Shown here piece after piece: positions 60,348 to 64,000 of a stretch of 64,000 bases of DNA (the first letter of the stretch is position 1; each line of letters begins with the position of its first letter). The stretch is from DATAQC01 sp038238185 (GTDB lineage: Bacteria; Actinomycetota; Acidimicrobiia; Acidimicrobiales; AC-14), in contig JBBRXY010000007.1 of NCBI GenBank assembly GCA_038238185.1, forward strand, positions 6,170 through 70,169, read 5' to 3'. Below the pieces are notes generated by a model that searched no databases, was not told where the DNA came from, and was given only the letters and a program-made list of their open reading frames with translations. The translations under genes were made by a program, and so were the position numbers.

Positions 60348-61826
60348 ATGACCGTCGTCCATCGCGTCCTTCCGCCCCAGCCCGTCAAGTCGCTCGAAGC
60401 CCACGTCGACCGGGGCGGCGGAAAGGGCTTCCAGGCCGCGCGCCGGGCCGAGCCCGAGGCGCTGATCGCCGAGTTGGAGGCATCGGGCCTGCGCGGACGG
60501 GGTGGCGCGGGCTTTCCCACCGGGACCAAGTGGCGAACCGTGGCCGAGCACCGGTCGGCCCAGTTGCCGGCCACCGTGGTGGTCAACGCAGCCGAGGGTG
60601 AACCCGGCACGTTCAAGGACCGCACCATCCTCGCCACCGACCCCTACTCGGTGATCGAGGGGGCGCTCATCGCCGCTCGCGCCGTGGGGGCCGACAACGT
60701 CGTCGTCGCTCTCAAGAAGTCCTTTGCCGACGTCGTGGTTCGGGTGCGCTCGGCCGTCGGCGAGGTGGAGGCGGCCGGGTGGGCCGAAGGGGTGAGCATC
60801 TCGGTGTTCGAGGGCCCCGGGGAGTACCTCTACGGCGAGGAGACGGCGCTGCTCGAGACGATCGCCGGGCGCTATCCGTTCCCCCGGATCGCTCCACCCT
60901 TCCGCCGAGGTGCCGAAGACGTCGTGACCACGCCCGCCGACGCCGGGTCCGACAGCGGGTTGGCGGCTCACGTGGAGATGGCCGGCGAGGGTGACTCGGT
61001 TGCGCCGCCCACGCTCGTCGACAATGTCGAGACGCTCGCCAACGTGCCCCGGATCATCGCCCGCGGCGCCGCCTGGTTCCGCACCGAAGGAACGGAAAAA
61101 TCGCCTGGCACCATCGTCTGCACGGTGACGGGCATGGTCCGTCGCCACGGCGTGGGCGAGGTGATGATGGGCACGCCGCTGCGTGAGGTGATCGAGGAGA
61201 TCGGTGGCGGCCCGTGGCCGGGGCGGTACGTCAAGGCGGTGATGTCCGGCGTCGCCACCGGCATCATCACCGCAGACCTGCTCGATACCCCGCTCAGCTA
61301 CGAGGCCATGGCCGAGGCCGGCAGTGGCCTGGGCTCGGCCGGCTTCCTGGTCTACGACGACACTGCCGACATGACGGCCGTGGCGGCCGGTGCCTCCCGC
61401 TTCCTGGCCATCGAGTCGTGCGGCCAGTGCACGCCATGCAAACAGGACGGCCTCGTCCTGGCCGACCTGTGGGCCAAGTTGTGCACCGGCGAGGCGACCC
61501 AGGCCGACCTCGACACGATCGTCAAGCGGGCGGCCACGGTCGGGGACGGGGCCAGGTGCTACCTCGCCACCCAGCACCAGGTGCTGGCCACGAGTGTCCT
61601 CGAGCGTTTTGGTGACGACATCGCCGCCCACGTGGCGGGCACGGCCACCGTCGTCGACCCGGCCCTGGTCGCCGAGTTGGTCGACATCACCGACGACAAG
61701 GCCACGTTCGACGAGCGACACCTCGACAAGCAGCCCGACTGGACCTTCGACGACACCTATTCGGGCCAGTCACCCGCCGACCGCTTCGCCGAGCACCGCG
61801 ACCACGAGCCGTCACTCGAGGAGTGA
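60348..61826 (+). CDS. NuoF-like NADH dehydrogenase subunit, outside a nuo operon
   Basis: This 492-residue FMN- and NADH-binding protein has LRGRGGAGFPTGTKW, NAAEGEPGTFKDR and EYLYGEETALLETIAG. The [4Fe-4S] motif is SCGQCTPC (C358, C361, C364) with a fourth cysteine at about C404. The family includes complex I NuoF and the beta subunits of formate dehydrogenases and NAD-reducing hydrogenases. No other subunit is adjacent, so it may be a lone flavin reductase or serve a complex encoded elsewhere. Confidence 0.85.
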   Translation: MTVVHRVLPPQPVKSLEAHVDRGGGKGFQAARRAEPEALIAELEASGLRGRGGAGFPTGTKWRTVAEHRSAQLPATVVVNAAEGEPGTFKDRTILATDPYSVIEGALIAARAVGADNVVVALKKSFADVVVRVRSAVGEVEAAGWAEGVSISVFEGPGEYLYGEETALLETIAGRYPFPRIAPPFRRGAEDVVTTPADAGSDSGLAAHVEMAGEGDSVAPPTLVDNVETLANVPRIIARGAAWFRTEGTEKSPGTIVCTVTGMVRRHGVGEVMMGTPLREVIEEIGGGPWPGRYVKAVMSGVATGIITADLLDTPLSYEAMAEAGSGLGSAGFLVYDDTADMTAVAAGASRFLAIESCGQCTPCKQDGLVLADLWAKLCTGEATQADLDTIVKRAATVGDGARCYLATQHQVLATSVLERFGDDIAAHVAGTATVVDPALVAELVDITDDKATFDERHLDKQPDWTFDDTYSGQSPADRFAEHRDHEPSLEE

Positions 61827-61842
61827 CGGCGAACCGAGACCT

Positions 61843-62355
61843 CTACGGCTCGGCGTCCATGTGGAAGGTGAAGATGCGGTCGGCTTCGATGCGGGCGTAG
61901 GTCGGTCCCGAGTCGAGGAACTGCTCCCATCCGGGGCCGAACCGGGGCACGTACACATCTAGCAGCGTCTGGCGGAGGCCGGCGTCCTCCTCGCAGCCGA
62001 CGTCGACGGGAACGGCGTGCCCATGGACGGTGACGGCCAGCTCCTCGCCGGGGAGGTGTGTTGCGCTCACTTGGGGCCGCATGCGGATGTGACGGAACCG
62101 GACGGAGTCCGGCGATGATCCGAAGTGGAAAGCACCGCGATGGAAGATGCCGTCGACCGGCCCCACCAGCGGTCGGCAGTCAGAGGTCACCGTGGCCAGG
62201 GCGAGCAGGCACATGCCGGTCAACCGTGAGCACACCTGGGCGGCGGTCAGACGGCGTTCGGGCGTGATGATGCTGGCGAGGTGTTCGCCGGCAGCCGCGG
62301 CACTGCGGTCGAGCAGGTCCTGTAGGGATTCGAGGTCCGAAGGGGTCTCGTGCAT
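61843..62355 (-). CDS. PPOX-class (pyridoxamine phosphate oxidase-like) flavin protein
   Basis: The 170-residue split-barrel protein has CLLALATVTSDCRPLVGPVDGIFHRGAFHFGSS and HIRMRPQVSATHLPGEELAVTVHG as in PPOX/F420-binding proteins. It would bind FMN or F420. Function unassigned. It is convergent with the NuoF-like gene. Confidence 0.8.
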   Translation of the reverse strand: MHETPSDLESLQDLLDRSAAAAGEHLASIITPERRLTAAQVCSRLTGMCLLALATVTSDCRPLVGPVDGIFHRGAFHFGSSPDSVRFRHIRMRPQVSATHLPGEELAVTVHGHAVPVDVGCEEDAGLRQTLLDVYVPRFGPGWEQFLDSGPTYARIEADRIFTFHMDAEP

Positions 62356-62393
62356 ACGACGAGTCTGCCCGCTCGCACGTTACGGGCGGCGGG

Positions 62394-63314
62394 CTACTGC
62401 GCCTTCCCCCGGGCCACGACCGACGCGATACCCGCGCTGAGGGCGTCGGCAACCGGTTCGGGCCGCACCATCCACCCGTTGTGGGCGGCATCGAGCTCGA
62501 CCATCTCGGCGCCGGGTATGGCCTTGGCCAGGCACCGCTGCCGCTTCGGTCGGATGAGGCGGTCACGCCGAGCCACCACGATGGCGGTGGGGACATCGAT
62601 GTCGCCGGCGAAGGGCCTGGCGTCGAAAGCGCTGAGCGCCCGGCCGGCGGCGGCGATGGCGGTCGGGTCGCCCCTGCGCACCTCGGCCCTCAGCCATGGG
62701 AGGTAAGGCCGCAGGGTGGGGTTCTGGTCGGCAGCCAAACGGAGATACCGGGCGGTGAGGCCGGGCGGCGTGCCGAACCTCAGACCGTGCTCGACGGTTG
62801 ACATGCCCAGCCACAACGCCTTCTCCCTGAGGCTGGCCCGCCACTGCAGGCCCGTCGACTGAAGCACCAGCCCGGCCACGGTGTCGGGGTGGCGCTGCCA
62901 CTGGAGCAGGCCCACCGACGCTCCCATCGAGTACCCGACGACGACCGCAGGGGCACCACCGAGATGCTCCAGGAGTACGGCGGCGTCATCGGCGGCTGCC
63001 TCCAGGGTGAACGGCTCCTCGCTGCGCAGCCCCCGGCCGTGGCCTCGCTGGTCGATGGCGAGTACCCGGCCGTGGGCGGCCACTGTCTTGTACGCCGTGA
63101 ACCAGTTCAGGTCGGCGCTCAGAGTCCAGCCGTGGAGCAGCAGGATCGTCGGGGCGCCGGCCGTCCCGGGGATCTCGCGCACCAGCATCTCCCCTCGGCC
63201 GGGCACGTCGACCACCCGTCCGTCGGGCAACGGTGGTGGAACCGACGGGACCGCTTTCACCCGCTCCAACTTCCGGCAGAACCGCCAGGCATTGGCGATG
63301 TCGGCCCTGAGCAT
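62394..63314 (-). CDS. Alpha/beta hydrolase
   Basis: The protein has 306 residues. It shows the oxyanion-hole HGWTLSADLNWF, the nucleophile elbow GYSMGAS with its serine, and the late histidine in DAAHNGWMV. The substrate pocket cannot be judged. The ATG at 63314 was chosen because the longer open frame upstream has no family similarity. It is divergent from the NurA-like gene. Confidence 0.9.
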   Translation of the reverse strand: MLRADIANAWRFCRKLERVKAVPSVPPPLPDGRVVDVPGRGEMLVREIPGTAGAPTILLLHGWTLSADLNWFTAYKTVAAHGRVLAIDQRGHGRGLRSEEPFTLEAAADDAAVLLEHLGGAPAVVVGYSMGASVGLLQWQRHPDTVAGLVLQSTGLQWRASLREKALWLGMSTVEHGLRFGTPPGLTARYLRLAADQNPTLRPYLPWLRAEVRRGDPTAIAAAGRALSAFDARPFAGDIDVPTAIVVARRDRLIRPKRQRCLAKAIPGAEMVELDAAHNGWMVRPEPVADALSAGIASVVARGKAQ

Positions 63315-63393
63315 GCTGAAGTGTCGCACCGCTGTCACCTGGTTGTTGCGCCCCCGAAGCGCACAGGGAATCCTCCGGGCCAGGCTTCCGCGA

Positions 63394-64000
63394 ATGACAG
63401 GCTTGTCACTGTCGTACCGGCTCGCCATGCTGGTGGTGATGGCCTCCTCACCACTCGCCGCCGCCGCCGGGCGCCTGGCCGTCCTGCTCACCTCCGGTGG
63501 TGGTGGGATGAGCGACCCGACGGGAGTCGGCCTGGTGTTTGAGTCCGAGGTGCGCCTGCGGCGCCTGGCGCGGGCCGAGGCCGCGCCCGGCGACGTGTGG
63601 GCGGTCGACGGCGGCCAGGCCGTGGTCGCCGACGCCCGCTGTGTCCAGCTCCTCGTGGTGCGGGCCGCCCGGGCGCGCTTCCGGGCCGGCGAATGCGTGA
63701 TGGAGGAAGAGGGCGAGCTTCGGGCCCACCTGCTCGGCGCGGGCCAGGACGCCGACGCCCGGTTGTCACTCGGCCTCGACCTGGGCCCGGGCACGGCCGT
63801 CGACACCAACCTGCTTCGTGACCGCTGGGAGTGGGAGGCCGTCGAGCGCTCGGTGCACGAGGCTGAGGCGGGCGCCCTCGTACTCGTCGACGGCGACCTC
63901 CAGCCCGACTGGCGCATCCCGTCGACCTACGTGGCCGGCCTCCTTGCCGTCGCCGCCGATCGGTCGGTGACCCTGGTCGGCGTCACCAAGCGGTCGTCGC
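63394..64000 (+). CDS. NurA-like nuclease, cut off by the window end
   Basis: About 202 residues are visible and the frame stays open to the end of the window. An acidic VWAVDGGQAVVADAR segment and a later LVLVDGDLQPDW followed by VGVTKRSS match the NurA-type nuclease pattern (DGS, LDGPL, VGVSK). NurA resects DNA ends in archaea, usually with HerA. An in-frame TTG at 63346 could be an earlier start. The assignment rests on short motifs. Confidence 0.55.
   Translation, partial: MTGLSLSYRLAMLVVMASSPLAAAAGRLAVLLTSGGGGMSDPTGVGLVFESEVRLRRLARAEAAPGDVWAVDGGQAVVADARCVQLLVVRAARARFRAGECVMEEEGELRAHLLGAGQDADARLSLGLDLGPGTAVDTNLLRDRWEWEAVERSVHEAEAGALVLVDGDLQPDWRIPSTYVAGLLAVAADRSVTLVGVTKRSS

Noticed and set aside
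1..64000. tRNA, rRNA and riboswitch genes
   Set aside because: Gaps between genes were read on both strands and no cloverleaf, rRNA segment or known riboswitch core was recognised. A covariance-model search was not possible here.

Overview
The window is 64 kb of chromosomal DNA of very high GC content. It has the gene complement of an actinomycete, probably an uncultured member of the Acidimicrobiia. The evidence for this is a tatA-tatC-helY order as in mycobacteria, a WhiB7-like protein, a DUF4193 protein, an Rv1828-type MerR domain, a 13E12/DUF222 HNH protein behind a LexA box, an Rpf-like domain, a TypA and a NurA-like gene. No rRNA, tRNA or CRISPR array was seen. Five single-base frame breaks (helY, rmuC, a small lipoprotein, and two in a phosphatase) suggest a draft or metagenome-assembled sequence, real decay, or both.

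Layout. 0-4.4 kb: tatA (partial), tatC, frameshifted helY and a lipid-kinase-like gene. 4.4-13.3 kb: a PadR gene overlapping a membrane-anchored MerR fusion, the SOS-type HNH gene, aquaporin, CsbD, an M20 peptidase, a tandem ThyX-like protein, DUF4193, GNAT and NUDIX genes. 13.2-16.1 kb: an RG-rich disordered protein, a cupredoxin lipoprotein and Bcp. 16.2-23.6 kb: two large coiled-coil proteins flank a phosphoribulokinase and its conserved partner. The larger one (about 1266 aa) is built on a 36-residue repeat. 23.7-32.6 kb: a 1591-aa secreted protein whose middle resembles the calcium-binding and pore-forming part of anthrax protective antigen, with a LAL-type LuxR regulator upstream. 32.6-37.3 kb: rmuC (frameshifted), oxidoreductases and a K+ channel.

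37.3-43.5 kb is the most unusual block. It holds a LodB-like flavoprotein transcribed divergently from three overlapping genes: a LodA-like N-terminal half, a radical SAM/SPASM enzyme, and a LodA-like C-terminal half fused to a ferritin-like domain. I read it as a split, probably tryptophylquinone-type oxidase with its maturation enzymes. 45.1-47.4 kb is a degraded island: a broken SpoIIE-type phosphatase, RHS/PA14 fragments, two small membrane proteins that look like immunity genes, and an integrase remnant.

47.4-64 kb is mostly conserved housekeeping and envelope functions: DUF2278, TypA, a polysaccharide deacetylase, a beta-propeller lipoprotein, an Rpf-like protein and an LLM oxidoreductase. 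It also holds a WhiB7-like regulator behind a leader with a strong terminator, a HhH-GPD glycosylase, an ABC-F ATPase, DoxX, a solitary NuoF, an alpha/beta hydrolase and the start of a NurA-like gene. A 92-bp foldback element and an 18-bp perfect hairpin lie in this stretch.
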